Shown in pieces: positions 36,381 to 57,173 of a stretch of 64,000 nucleotides of DNA. Source of the DNA: Lingula anatina (taxonomy: Eukaryota > Brachiopoda > Lingulata > Lingulida > Lingulidae); contig NW_019775846.1 in NCBI RefSeq assembly GCF_001039355.2, positions 659,562-723,561 on the forward strand, written 5' to 3'. Under the pieces are notes generated by a model. It made no database searches and was not told where the DNA came from. It saw only the letters and a list, made by a program, of their open reading frames with translations. Within the stretch, counting starts at the first letter, position 1. Each line of letters starts with the position of its first letter. A program made the position numbers and the translations under genes.

Positions 36381-38714
36381 TATCAATACGTTTTATTTAA
36401 CATACTTTGCCAAATAATAACAGAAAACGAGAGCAAGTACATTGCACAGACTTGACAATAGACTCACTATGACCTATGAACTTCATAAACAACCTCGATT
36501 CCAAAGAGATAAAAAAAAATTCTACCACCTCAATTCCTGAAAGTGGCACGACTTTTAGAACTACAGAAACAACCGGTGCTTTGGACATTTTCACACACCG
36601 ACTACCGAACTTTTAGTTAAATTTACCCAGATTTAACAAATGAATAGCGTAGAAATGCCACACAATTCACCAAGTTTACTGCAGCTTGACAATACAAGTT
36701 TTTTAAATTCAGTTGTAAATAGACACATACTCTTCCCTGTGCAGATTAACACCATGAAGAAATTTACAGGCCAAAATGTACATTCAATTGTTCTTTTTTT
36801 AAAACATTTCAAGGTGTCATCAGAATTATTATATCTAGACCAATATGCCAAAGGAGGTACATGAAGATGCTGTATGGCTTTACAATTACATACATACATC
36901 TCAATATACAGTGCAAAAGATTCTAATTGAGTAATCTGAAAAAAAAGTACCATTTCCTTATGCTGATCTAATATATTATATATATGAGATCAGATGTGGA
37001 TAGGGGATGGAATCCAAACCCATCTTGCATAAACATTCCAAAAAGAATTGACAAGAAAGAGAGGCATTTGGAAAAAAAAATTACTGACATTACAACGTAC
37101 CACATCCTGTTCATTATAAAATGTATTACTTTACTAATGGAGCAGTTTCTGTACAGCAACTTGAAAGATATCAGATATATATATATATAAAACAAAACAT
37201 AACCAAACATATGAAATGCTATGAAACCTATCACTAATGATGTGAACTCAAATTTTACAACACAAGGCAAAATGATCATAAGCCAGTCTTTTTAACTAAT
37301 ACATGAGGAATAAACTCCTACCTGTATGTGCATATTTTACTACATGCTAGCATTGTAGTCTGTATTGCCAAAGCTTTCACACATATTAATTATTATACTT
37401 ATGCCACAAAAGCAGATGTATTAACTGAGATTATATCATTCCTGTTCAGTGAAAAACATGAGGTACATGTCCTAGCCATTCGACTAAAATATCACAAAGT
37501 TTGGTATAATCACTCGTTTCTAAAGAAATATTCTAAATTCCAAAATTGTAAGTAAATAAATGAAGCTCACACTGTTCAAATCAATTTACTAACGATATAT
37601 ACTAAAAATCTTAGATTTTTTAAATATGATGATAAATAATGAAGACCAGTGGTCTTCATTTTAACTATATTTGGAAGTCGAGCAGCAAGATACTTTTGCT
37701 GATCCCAACTGACACCCTCAACTTTGGACACGTTTTGAAAACGCAAGTTATATTAAATTACTAGGAGAAAAAAAAAACTTAACTAGTCTAAAGTTAGAAA
37801 CATGCAAGTTTTATACTTAAGTAATATCTGTTTTATATAGTTAAGAAGACACCAGTTTCCTGGAAACCAGATAAAGAGAAATTTCTGATAGGCTCAAGGG
37901 TGCATTACACCTTATATAGGTCAGCCATAATTATATTTCGAACGCGTGCGCTGGTTCATTGGTCCTGTATAAAATGGCATTCAACTCAATAATTCCAACA
38001 TCAATGGCATAATAATTACAATCCACAATTAGACATCTATTTCTACAGAAGCCTGTCTTTACAAGTCCTTTTACATCACAGTATCTACAGCTCCTTTCCA
38101 CTTTTAAACTAATATAGCACATACAATTACAACAGTGAAGAACTTACATATAGCATCAATGAGAGCATAAATGGGAGCCATTACAGCTAAGCACAGTCAT
38201 GATTATTGTTCCTACCACTGATTATCTACAGCATGATATGTTTGACCCAGAACTTGTGCACTTAAGACTACCGTCCACAAACACATTTTTTCACAATGAG
38301 TATCAAATGTTTACAATGTATAAAACCTGTACATCTGTATCTATCATACATGCTATTTAATTTGTCACTGATCTTTAATCAAATGTCTTTTCCCATGGAT
38401 TTATACTCCCTGAATTTTCTGTCATGGAAAGTAGACTGGGGAGTACCCCAAGCACTCAAAGGTCTCCTGAATGAACCACAAATGCAGAATAAACTAGGAG
38501 TGGGCTGGGGGTTAACTGAATATTTAATTTTACTGCTGCAGTGTAAGCCTTAGTATCAGCTGAGGCAGGGTGAACTGTCAAAATATCTATATCCCAGTTT
38601 ACAATAAGTACTGGGAATGAAAGCAATTGCTACATGGTCAATGCTCTTTATCTTTATACTAATCCATTTCTTCTAATATCCTTTTAGAATGTCAAGGAGG
38701 CATAAACGCCCATT
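36381..38714 (-). other. RNF111: RNF111 3' UTR
   Basis: From the RNF111 stop codon to a minus-strand AATAAA (TTTATT at 36392-36397 on plus) there is no splice-linked coding sequence, which fits a UTR of about 2.3 kb. It contains a short TA run near 37178. Open frames on either strand here lack recognisable domains. Confidence 0.6.
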
Positions 38715-46251
<7,537 letters not shown>

Positions 46252-46936
46252 CTATAACACAATGTACTTAGAATGAGTAAAAAAATACAATTTGCAATGA
46301 GTTAATAAATATTCATCCCTAAATTCAATAAATTCCTTTTATTAAATCCCTACATATTTGCCATCTATTAACAATTCTTGATTGACTTTTTGCTTTTGTA
46401 TCTTTATATACTTTTACTGCAAAAACAATCAAATCATACACAAGCAATTATAATCGCTGTCCATTTGGCTTTTTTCAATACATCATTTTTGATAATTATT
46501 TCATTTGTCTATTTAATTACCTTTACTTGATCATTCAGCTACATGCCAGACTCTACTGCTTCTACTTTTTTAATATAAGAGCAATATCTCACACATCATA
46601 ATCAAAGTCAAACACTATTTTATAATTACAAAGGGAGTTTCATCAATACACACCCATCTCTCCTATCCTTAAAATGTTAATTGTTTCCTTTCCTTTTTCT
46701 TTTCCTTTCTGCTGATCTCTATATGATTAACTACTTAATTTAACTTTGCATGTTACATTCTCAATTATGGGTACTTTTGAACAGAATGATATGTTTTTGA
46801 GAATCACTTCCCTCAAATACTCAAATATATTAATGTTATCCAGAATATGTTGAATATTCTCCATTACTGGAAATAAACCAGAATGGCGGTGAAATCTAGA
46901 AGCAGGGGAGGGGTTTCTCTCCAAACTGCTTTCAGC

Positions 46937-47038
46937 TTAAGTGGCTTAGATGTCTGGCACACCTACTGATGCTGCTAAATGATAATTAATTACCCCCTAG
47001 CAGCTTTAGTAGGTGTGACAGACATCCAAGCCGCTTAA
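46937..47038. repeat. 102-bp hairpin / small foldback element (copy at 47940-48041)
   Basis: Two 41-base arms starting TTAAGTGGCTTAGATGTCTG on the left pair with the right arm at 36 of 41 positions, plus two G-U wobbles, around a 20-base AT-rich loop. Both arms end in TTAA. Size and pairing resemble a microRNA precursor; the TTAA ends also allow a tiny piggyBac-type MITE. It lies in an RNF111 intron and is repeated in the duplicated block. Confidence 0.75.
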
Positions 47039-48207
47039 ATTGATTGCAATTTAGCGAGAATCCCCTATGAAATAGATCGGTCCACAGTTAGTTTGATAGG
47101 GTCTGGAATGGTCCCTTAGTTATCTGTGCCCAGATATTTATCATCATGATGTTAGAAAATAAAAATTTATTTGCTGTAGTTTACTTACATCATGATCAAA
47201 TTTTNGTGGCTCAGCACTAGAACCTGCTTCACCTGCCAATTTTGAGCCCTCATCCTATAACACAATGTACTTAGAATGAGTAAAAAAATACAATTTGCAA
47301 TGAGTTAATAAATATTCATCCCTAAATTCAATAAATTCCTTTTATTAAATCCCTACATATTTGCCATCTATTAACAATTCTTGATTGACTTTTTGCTTTT
47401 GTATCTTTATATACTTTTACTGCAAAAACAATCAAATCATACACAAGCAATTATAATCGCTGTCCATTTGGCTTTTTTCAATACATCATTTTTGATAATT
47501 ATTTCATTTGTCTATTTAATTACCTTTACTTGATCATTCAGCTACATGCCAGACTCTACTGCTTCTACTTTTTTAATATAAGAGCAATATCTCACACATC
47601 ATAATCAAAGTCAAACACTATTTTATAATTACAAAGGGAGTTTCATCAATACACACCCATCTCTCCTATCCTTAAAATGTTAATTGTTTCCTTTCCTTTT
47701 TCTTTTCCTTTCTGCTGATCTCTATATGATTAACTACTTAATTTAACTTTGCATGTTACATTCTCAATTATGGGTACTTTTGAACAGAATGATATGTTTT
47801 TGAGAATCACTTCCCTCAAATACTCAAATATATTAATGTTATCCAGAATATGTTGAATATTCTCCATTACTGGAAATAAACCAGAATGGCGGTGAAATCT
47901 AGAAGCAGGGGAGGGGTTTCTCTCCAAATTGCTTTCAGCTTAAGTGGCTTAGATGTCTGGCACACCTACTGATGCTGCTAAATGATAATTAATTACCCCC
48001 TAGCAGCTTTAGTAGGTGTGACAGACATCCAAGCCGCTTAAATTGATTGCAATTTAGCGAGAATCCCCTATGAAATAGATCGGTCCACAGTTAGTTTGAT
48101 AGGGTCTGGAATGGTCCCTTAGTTATCTGTGCCCAGATATTTATCATCATGATGTTAGAAAATAAAAATTTATTTGCTGTAGTTTACTTACATCATGATC
48201 AAATTTT

Positions 48208-51200
48208 AGATCCTCTGAATTCTTACATTCACAATTTTAATTTAATTTTTTCTCAGGTGTCTTACTATTTCCTAATAGAAAATATTAAATTTGTACAAAA
48301 ACAAGTACCTCCTCCTGTCAGAAGAAGATTGTCTAGATATATATTTAAAAATCACACACCATCGGTATTCTTTAGCTAACTTGAGTCATACGTCATATTT
48401 ACCAGTACCAGTTGGCAAAATCAATTACATGTCATCGGGCAAGTTAAAATCAAATTTATCCGGCTTGATAAGTTATCACTGACCTTGGGCCGGCTGGCTA
48501 ATATTACTTTCTACCATTGTTATATACCAAAAGTTGTTATCACTAGAACAACAATTACATTTTTTAAAAAATTCAATCTTGCCAAGACAGATTTAAGAAC
48601 TGTCTGGATTTGGATTTAAGGATTGCTTATAATGTGTACATGGCCAACTATGTCTGTTTGTTCTGTTTGTGAGTTATTATCATGGCTTAAAAAAAGTTAA
48701 TTTCCAGTCCACTAAGAGCACTACTTCACAGGGCTGTCACTTTATCTACCATGCCATTTGCACTTTTAGATATAAAAATCTTAAATAAAAGACAATATAA
48801 TCAGCAAATTTCTTTTTTTCAACCCTGTATACTACTTTATTATTACCTCAGGCCTAAGTCTTGTCTCTATTTGCCAACGGGAGGGCTCTGGGTCCATAAC
48901 TTCTCCGCTGCAAACAGAATAACAAATATCAATATCATTTTGGCATTCTCCACCATCAACAGCCCTGAATGCATAGAGACTTCATCCCACCAACCAAATA
49001 TGGCTTTGTGGTATTGTGAGCATGGGTTAATAAACAAAAAGTTACCTTTTATTAATATTTTACCATCCACTGGCAGATATTTTGATTATCTGCAGTGTGA
49101 GTCATACAATCAAAATTTGTGGAAATATTAAAATTTAGCTGACTTATTCTAAGTACTTAATAAGTGATACTTTATTATGTATAATATAGCAGACATTGGA
49201 AAGAGCATCAGATACCCATTTGTGTCATGGTCATGTCTTGGATAAAATAATTATCATTGGTCTGGTCATCAGCCTTAATGCCCTAATGCTGCTTGGTGAT
49301 ACATATTATAATATCAAGCTCTAACTGTTGATCTGACAGAACATGAAGTTCTTGATTTCACATAACATCAACCTGCAGACCACTGAAATATATGGCTTAG
49401 CAAATAACATGATGGTATATAAAACACCCTTGCTCCAAGTACAAGCTCCCTCATTCATATTGAGCATTATGTAGACCTGATCAATGCTGTAGCAGTAAGG
49501 CCAAGACCAACTGCATATATATGCAGTTTTTAGAAATCTAAATCACCTTCATGCTGCAACACTAGCAATTTGTTTTCCATTTTTCTTCTTGATACTTGAT
49601 TCATTCCTCCTTTACCTTCAAGGGCACCTTCTAACTTCAGTATACACACAAATTCAGACATGTGCATATATATATATAATACTGTAGAAAAATTAGCAAG
49701 TACATTTTAATATATTCAACCTTTCTCGTTCAAAATGGGTGTAATGAACAGCGTTTTCCAGACTAGTTATCGAATATGCCCTTACATGATTCAAACACTT
49801 ATTCATAAGGGAAAGAATGACACGAGAAATGTTAAGGTGTGGTCAAACATAGAATCTGTAAGATATCAGGCACATATTTCTTTTATAGTAGTACAGTGTA
49901 CCTACATACATACATGCAACATGCACATCTCATATGAATAAGTCAAATGTTTTATAAATGTTAATGTTGTTTTGCTACATATTGCAAATTCATTAAAAGG
50001 AAAAAGTGGGAATAAATATACTAGTATTTCTCTGTCACCACTTTCATCCTGATTATAAAATATTATTACTAAAACAATTACAACTTTTGTTAGAGTACCT
50101 CTTTCTTATAATATCCATTGACTTAAATTTATATTCTTTACTGCTCTGATCAAATTTTCTAACTGATGTAATTTGATTGAAAAATATCACATTTAGTAAA
50201 TTACCTCATGATGTACATCAAGAAATTACTGCTCACACTTCCAAGCTGCACCAATTTTAATTTTCTATTTAGTTTTAAATTAGAACAATGCTATTTTCCT
50301 AATATACTTTTTAAAAGATCATCTGCTGATCACACTTAATGATACCTCCACCCTACACTTGAGTAGGTTTGTCAGGTGATATTTATATATGCACTTGGAC
50401 CAGCACCTAAACCAATAAGCTTGGTTTACAAACAGAAATATTATATAGTCATATATACAGAAAAGTAAATTGTCATCATACTGAATTATTCAAAATAGTC
50501 TAAAATTGTGAGCCAATGACAGTGCTGATAATATCATCACTCACAATAAACTGTTTATATTCCTTTTGGACCTATACCAAATAAAAATATGCATGGCCGT
50601 ATTATTCACAATAATCTTGCATCAAAGTACAAGGGAGACATAAAAAGGGGACTTTAAATAACAATGCTTTTTAAATTTTAAAAGGGACTTTTGGGCAGTC
50701 ACCATGTGTTTACAAATTCGCCACAGTCAAATTTATATCTTTCAAAGCTTCTTATATTTCCCAATTCAGACCTTAAAGACAATTAAGCCCATTAAATCAT
50801 GTTAAATAAAATTTATCTTAGGCATACCTAGGGAGCATTCACAACCAGTCGATCCGCAGACTAACTAGTCAACTATGGTTCTCACAGGGCCGTGATACAA
50901 AAAAATGAACTATTTCCTTGTGTGAAAATGAGGCCATTAAGGTGAAGGTCAGAAAGGCCATGTTTTTCTAATTGACTGGCCAGCCATTTAACACTAAATT
51001 ATGAATAGAAAATGGAATAAAACATTTGAATCTAAATGCAGGAAAGGGTCAAAGCAATGATTAGTGAAGAGAAAATTGTCGAATACTAGTACCCAAGGAG
51101 AATCCATTTTGACAGGCAAATCATATGAAAAGTTCTTTTCAATGACTGACTTTCAATGAACAGCATCTTCAAATAAATCAATTAAATAGTAAGTGCACAG

Positions 51201-52436
51201 CTAAAAAGAGGTATTATAATACAAGTTAAAGCTTGGTAAGGTGAAAGAGATAAGTGAGACAGTCAGAGCTATAGCATTTTTTGAATTTTCTAATAATCTT
51301 GTCAACATTTTCTGTAACAATTAAAATATTTATTGAAAGGCTAAAAAGAAAAGATGCTATTGACGAAAGTGTGGTATGCTTAGCTACATGCAAATGAAAT
51401 TGTCATAGACATTGGCTAAATGATAAGCATGTTATGGTTTTTCTCTGTCTGAAACAAACACTCCCATGTTCACACGAGGCAAGCAACTTCCATTGCACAC
51501 AATTAATGCACAGTTTATTTCCTGGCAATGAAACACCTTGTGTCACTTGACCAACTTCCCGCATTCAGAGGTCTGTTTATGTCAGTCTTCAAACGGATGT
51601 AAAATACCACAGTGGCATAACTGGTATCTAAGCAGAAGAATCTTACCTTATTCACAGAATGGCAAAGATGGTTGGGTTTTCAAAAGTGTGACTTGAGGTG
51701 AGTGGTTGGCATAAGATTTGAGAGTCTCCACATTACAGTGGATGTGCTAGTTGATCGCCATTTTACAGTTATGTTCATATATTTTTCCTGCCTTAACACA
51801 AATAGCACATTTCAGAAAATGTAAACAGCAGTGTCTATTTTCATGTGGTCAATTTTTGTGGTGTGGTTAAACATACCTAAACAAAACCACAATCAGATAG
51901 TACATAGTGAAGACTGCCATAAACACCTCTGAATGCGTGAAGCTGGTCATGTGACACAAGGTGTTTGATTGCCAGAAAACTCCTGTGCATAATTGTGTAC
52001 AAAGGAAGTGATAACAGCGTACATGTCCGTGACTTATTAAAAACTATACAAATATGTGCAATTACAAGTCTGGGCTTTTCACTGTTTGCAGTCTCGTATT
52101 CAGAATCATAAAGCCAACGACCAATGTGTTTAATTTAGTATAGAGGATCAACTTGTTTACAGGAGTCATCCCAACAAATTACCAATAAATGACAAAATCA
52201 TCTTTAAGTATCGGCATACACATAATAATTTGTGAATAAAAAGGCAAACAAAAGCTAACATAATTTTTAAGTCTATTAAAATATCTACAGGAGTTGCAGG
52301 CAACTCGATAATAACAAACTCCGCCATATAAAACAGCAGGTGCCCCTCCGTGAAAGCAGCCACAACATTCCTATCATGGAAGCGAGGTTTATCAAACTTC
52401 TCCCAGTGATGGAGGATATTTTTCAAATAAAAACCT
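48208..52436 (-). other. RNF111: RNF111 5' intron region
   Basis: Presumed first intron(s) of RNF111 between the promoter side and the coding exons. Minus-strand donor-like sites occur at 51655 (GAATAAG before GTAAGA) and 48192. No long coding exon is visible. A GC-richer patch at about 52290-52430 includes an open frame starting MAEFVIIELPATP, possibly an alternative 5' exon, but no consensus donor follows it. Confidence 0.45.
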
Positions 52437-52895
52437 TACCTGTTTAAAAAGGAGATGTGTCTCCAACGCAGAAAATCAGACAATCTTTCACTGCTTCATT
52501 GTCGATTTGTCGAAATTTTTGTAAGACTACCCTGCACATGGGAGTGGAATATCACTCTTATTGGTTAAAATTGGCACTCCCTTGCATGACTACCCAATAG
52601 TTCAGATATGTATTTTCTAGGCAAGTGTGTACCAAACAAAGACTTCTAATTGATTTTAAATCTATCCGTGCACCAAAAGCTCTAGAACATTTCGCAAGAT
52701 AACATACTTAATACCCTATTCAACAGAATTTGTTGCTTTGATTTTTAGAAACTTAAAATGGCAATTTTGCAGGCTTAAAGGTCATGACAAATGGTACGGC
52801 CTTTAAATCCCAGGTCACGTGACCCTTAATCGCGGCACCGTGTGGGTCACGTTACCAAAAAGAACATAAAATCAACTGCCACTAAAAATATAAAG
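52437..52895. promoter_or_regulatory. Probable divergent RNF111 / POGZ promoter
   Basis: On the minus strand TTTAAACAG is followed by the donor GTAAGG at about 52437, suggesting an RNF111 non-coding first exon. On the plus strand ATATAAAG is followed by the consensus donor GTAAGT near 52895, suggesting a POGZ non-coding first exon. The interval between holds GGTCACGTGACC at 52813-52824, a perfect 12-bp palindrome with a CACGTG E-box core, and a one-mismatch copy GGTCACGTTACC at 52845-52856. Such sites bind USF, MITF/TFE or related bHLH-zip factors. Confidence 0.5.
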
Positions 52896-54336
52896 GTAAG
52901 TTTTTTCATTGTATGATTTTAAGTTCAGTAAAAAGGAACAATAATGCTCGATATCTAAGATAATTCTTGACTGCAATTGCCTGAACGGATGAAAAGAAAA
53001 TGTCTTGCCAGAAATGTCGGCCATGACGGATGCTTTCGGCCATACTTGCGATTATTTGAGCCACTTTGCAAGCACTATGTACTCAATAAATGGTGTGTCC
53101 CCGTATGTTCTCGGTATAACTGGAAGCAAGTAATCAAACTGTCCAGGATTGAGCTTCTGGATTGCTGATGCCTCGGATAAAAATGTAGTTTACCATGTCG
53201 GGATGTGTTCCTGTTTTTTTAAAAACTGATACAACACCAGTATGGTGTAAACTACACAAGATACCCAGATAAACAAAAGATGGGAGGTGTATTCTTCACC
53301 TACCTTCTAAAAAGCCCATTCCAATGGGTTAAAAATGAGAAACTTAGATTAGTGCTTGTGGGCACACATATGAAGGCTTTGAGTTTTCATACACTCAAAA
53401 TAAATAAAATATTTACTAAATTTATTTATAGTACAATACTGTATAATTACAATATAGTATAGTACTATAAATGCAAGAGAATTTTCCTTAATTTTGATAG
53501 CCAGAAGAAAGGGCATATTAATGAAAAAATTGTGATTGGTTAGTTTCTAGTTACGTAATATGAAGATATTTGCACCTTTTGACTGCCATGTTGTAATGAT
53601 AACATATGGACAGTTGACCAAAAAGTGAGGTGACAGAACAAAACATAGCAAAATTGTTTCACAGTGTGGCATCCAGGTGCCATAATAAAATAAAAAATGA
53701 TAAATGAAAAGACTTCACTTATTTTACCATACCTATGGAGACTGCGAAACATCAGATTTGGAGCAACTCTTCAGAATTAAAAATCCAAAGTGTACTGAAA
53801 TAGAATGAAATATGAATCTGTGGCAACCATTGCAAGCCTGAATTTTTTGTGTATGATCTGTAATCCAATTGTGTGGTTGAAAAACAACAAGGAAACTCGG
53901 AGATTATGCTGTTCCGAGTATGTTTGACCTTGGAGTATAAAAATACGACAGTTAATGCCAGAGCACCACCAATGAAAGTCCTGACAGGAAGAAGTCTGCA
54001 TGAAGTGAACACCAAGAGAAAGAAAACAGTAAACTTAAGAGGTCAAAAACAGTTTATACCAGATGTAAGTTGATAATGTTCTTGAATTATAAGATGTATT
54101 TATGAAAACTTGATTTATAGTTGTAACTGGATTGAAAATTTTGCTCTCCATTCTGTAATTTTTTAATCAGTTATACAATCATACCACCCATCATTAATGT
54201 CTCTATCGATGTACATTAAGGCCTACCTATGAGATGGAAGAAAACATGTTGTTTGGACGTAACTGAATGTATATTTGTTTTTTTGTTATTTGCCTATAAG
54301 GCGAAGGTAAGTTCTACAGTTTTGAAAACTGCCAAA

Positions 54337-54340
<4 letters not shown>

Positions 54341-54399
<59 letters not shown>
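54341..54399. repeat. (TA)n microsatellite
   Basis: About 59 bases of alternating T and A in the POGZ 5' intron. Confidence 0.95.
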
Positions 54400-54401
<2 letters not shown>

Positions 54402-55304
54402 TTATTATCAACCTTCCTGTAAGGTCTAAGAAATCTACAAACAAGCATTTCTACAAGTTTCCAGGCCTGTGATATAACTTTTCAGTAACAACAGTGTTTT
54501 CACTGCAGCAACTGACTCCATAAGGAGAACATGGTAATACATTGTCCATATTCACACCAGTTCAATTGGCCATCTGCCTTAGAATCTTTAATTTCCTCAT
54601 GGAATTCACAAAAAACATTGCCACATTGCCCTCTAGCTCAAACCTATATCCTTCAATAGCCTCTATTTCTCAAATTAATCACAGCACCACCGTGTATGCA
54701 TATCTCAAACTACATTTTTACCTTTTTTATTTATATAAAATCAATAAATAAAACAATAAAATGTGAAACTTTTTTTTTTACATACAGACGCAGATGTGTC
54801 TGTACATGTAGCCATCACCTGTGTCTGTCGTCAACTGCGACGGAGGCAGCGCAGTCGACGTGCACTTTCAGTATTATACAAATAAGATGAAAACCACTTT
54901 ACCTTTTGTATTGAAACTTGCAGAACTGATGAATATTCATAAAATACAAGTCAAGTTCAAAAATCAACCTGATTGCACAGTTTTTTTTTAAAGTTACACT
55001 GTTTTTTTTTCCAGCATATTATGTCCACCATTATACAAATAAAATGAAAACCCTTATAAGAATGATTGATATACAGCTCAAATTGGCAAACTAGATTGAT
55101 TGGATTTTTTTCTTGTTGTCTGTACATTTGACAGCTTTGTTGCCTTGTTTTTAGAATATGGTTTTTAATGTTTTATTTGAAGTAATTTGCAACACTTAAT
55201 ATACTAATAACAAGTGCTTTATTTTCAGATGTTACACAGAAAAAAGGTAGTGTTGAATGGAAGGTAAAGAGAAGGAGATTAGCAGTGAGAAAATAAGCTG
55301 TATT

Positions 55305-55450
55305 CAGTGATAGACCCTCTTCAGTAAGACCAGAAATAGATGGTGATAGGCTCACTTCAGTGGGACCAAAAATAAAGTGTTAGGCCCATTTCTGTGGTAC
55401 CAGAAATGGACAGCAATAGACCCACTTCAGTGGAACCAGAAATAGTCATT
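55305..55450. repeat. Degenerate minisatellite, about four units of 36-43 bp
   Basis: Recurring core CACTTCAGTGG(G/A)ACCA followed by AAATAG-like sequence appears about four times with substitutions, and is followed by a (TA)n tract at 55462. Confidence 0.7.
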
Positions 55451-55456
55451 TAAAGA

Positions 55457-55491
<35 letters not shown>

Positions 55492-57173
55492 TTATCCACA
55501 AGAATGAAAATGAAGATTCCAAATGAAAGGAGGCTCATTAAAGAAGGCTCTCTCGTATTTCATTTCTGATCTGGGGATTTTGATAAAAATCATAATATTA
55601 ATAACAACACAGCTTTTATAGGAGGGTAAATTACACATTTCATTGTAAATTTTAGTTCTAACTAAGGGACCAATCAGAATGAGTGAGATCGCACTCTTCG
55701 CACACTTACTCGCTGTGCACTTTCAGTGATAACATGATAAGTGGAAAAACATTTTACTTTTTGTCTGCAAACTTTTCCAAAATTTATGCATATGTAAAAG
55801 TGTTCTTTTGACATTTTCTGCATCTATACAACATTGTTACTAATGTATGATGTTAGTTCATTATATAAAAATGATGGTAAATCTGTAACATGCATTGTGT
55901 AATAAAGTGTCAAAAATGGAAATAAACTCATATCATTGCAGTTTGTCAGATTCAATCCTTCACTTTGTTCAGAATCTCAGAATGGAGCAAATTACACATT
56001 TAAAGTTGTTCTAATGATATTTTTCCCATCTCAACAACTTCATAGTTAATCATATAAAAAGGATAGTTAATTGGTTATTTTGTATTCTGTAAATAAGTTT
56101 TGAAAGTGGAAAAAAACTCATTTCAGTGTAGTTATCTCTTGTTTACATTTTGACATTTTCAAGGTGTGACTTTGAGGTTCCATGATTACCTGTTGTGCAT
56201 AAAAATTTGGTGTTGACTTTGCTGTTAAGGATAATGTATTATAATTATCGCATCAGCATTGACAGTAGTCTAGTTTGTGCGTCATTATTGTCTGCTTTTT
56301 GTATGTACATTTGACAGCTTTGCTGCCCTGTCTTACATACACCTAGTTGCCAATTTCCAAAGTTTTGCTCTTTCAAATGATCCATAATATTTTATCTGAT
56401 CCATAACTGTTTTATCTGTTTGTTCATTTGTCAGCTTTGCTGATTAATAAAAAAGAGTTTTAGTTATCATTACCCAGGTTTTCACAGAGAAAAAATTCAT
56501 TTTATTAAAAGTATAAATGGTATAGCTTTACCAATAGCTCCTTTCCCTCTAAGGAATTGGAAATTACAAAAATTTCTAGATGGCAATAAAGAAGGACAAA
56601 TAATGTTTATAGCATTTTTATAAAAATCTCAATCCTCTCTCTCTCTCTCTCTCTTTTTGGTCCTTCAAAATTCTGAATAAAGAGAGAGTTAGAGATTGAA
56701 GTTTTAAATTAATTTAATTTGGTTTAAATAGAACAGGTATGAGTAGGACATGAAAGAAAATGTATAAGTTATGCTTGTTTTTGAAATATGGCTTGTATAC
56801 TACTTCATGTCTTTGTTTAAAGATTGCTAATTAATTCTTTGAGTAGTACAGGCAAAATATTTTCAGAAAATAATCAATATAATGCAATTTTCATAAAGTT
56901 AAATGCTCTATAAAATCATTAATTCACAAGTTACATATATTTTACATTTTCTTACTCCTGAAATGTTTTATTTTTTGGAAAATATTACATTATACTGATT
57001 TTATTTATATTAAAAATTCATGTTCAGGACATGAAAACCTCAGATGGTCCCAACATTTGTCACAATTCATGAGCAATATGGTCATTAATTCAATTAAATT
57101 TCAGGAATATAAAACGGTATGTACACAATTTATTTTAAATATGCACCTTATCAAAATTCTTCTATGCATCTAG

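Larger units (their letters stand above)
52896..57173 (+). other. POGZ: POGZ 5' intron(s)
   Basis: Between the presumed non-coding first exon and the ATG exon. Holds (TA)n tracts (54341-54399 and 55462-55488), a degenerate minisatellite (55305-55450) and a (CT)n tract near 56636-56654. A donor-like GTAAGT at 54065 follows an open stretch ending QKQFIPD, which may be an unused or alternative exon. No other coding sequence is recognised. Confidence 0.5.

Noticed and set aside
46727-47927. Two identical 65-codon open frames on the minus strand
   Set aside because: They lie in the duplicated RNF111 intron block, lack splice context and show no recognisable family.
52166-52426. 86-codon minus-strand open frame near the RNF111 promoter
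   Set aside because: Not recognisable, becomes hydrophobic and AT-rich, and no donor joins it to RNF111; kept only as a note in the 5' region entry.
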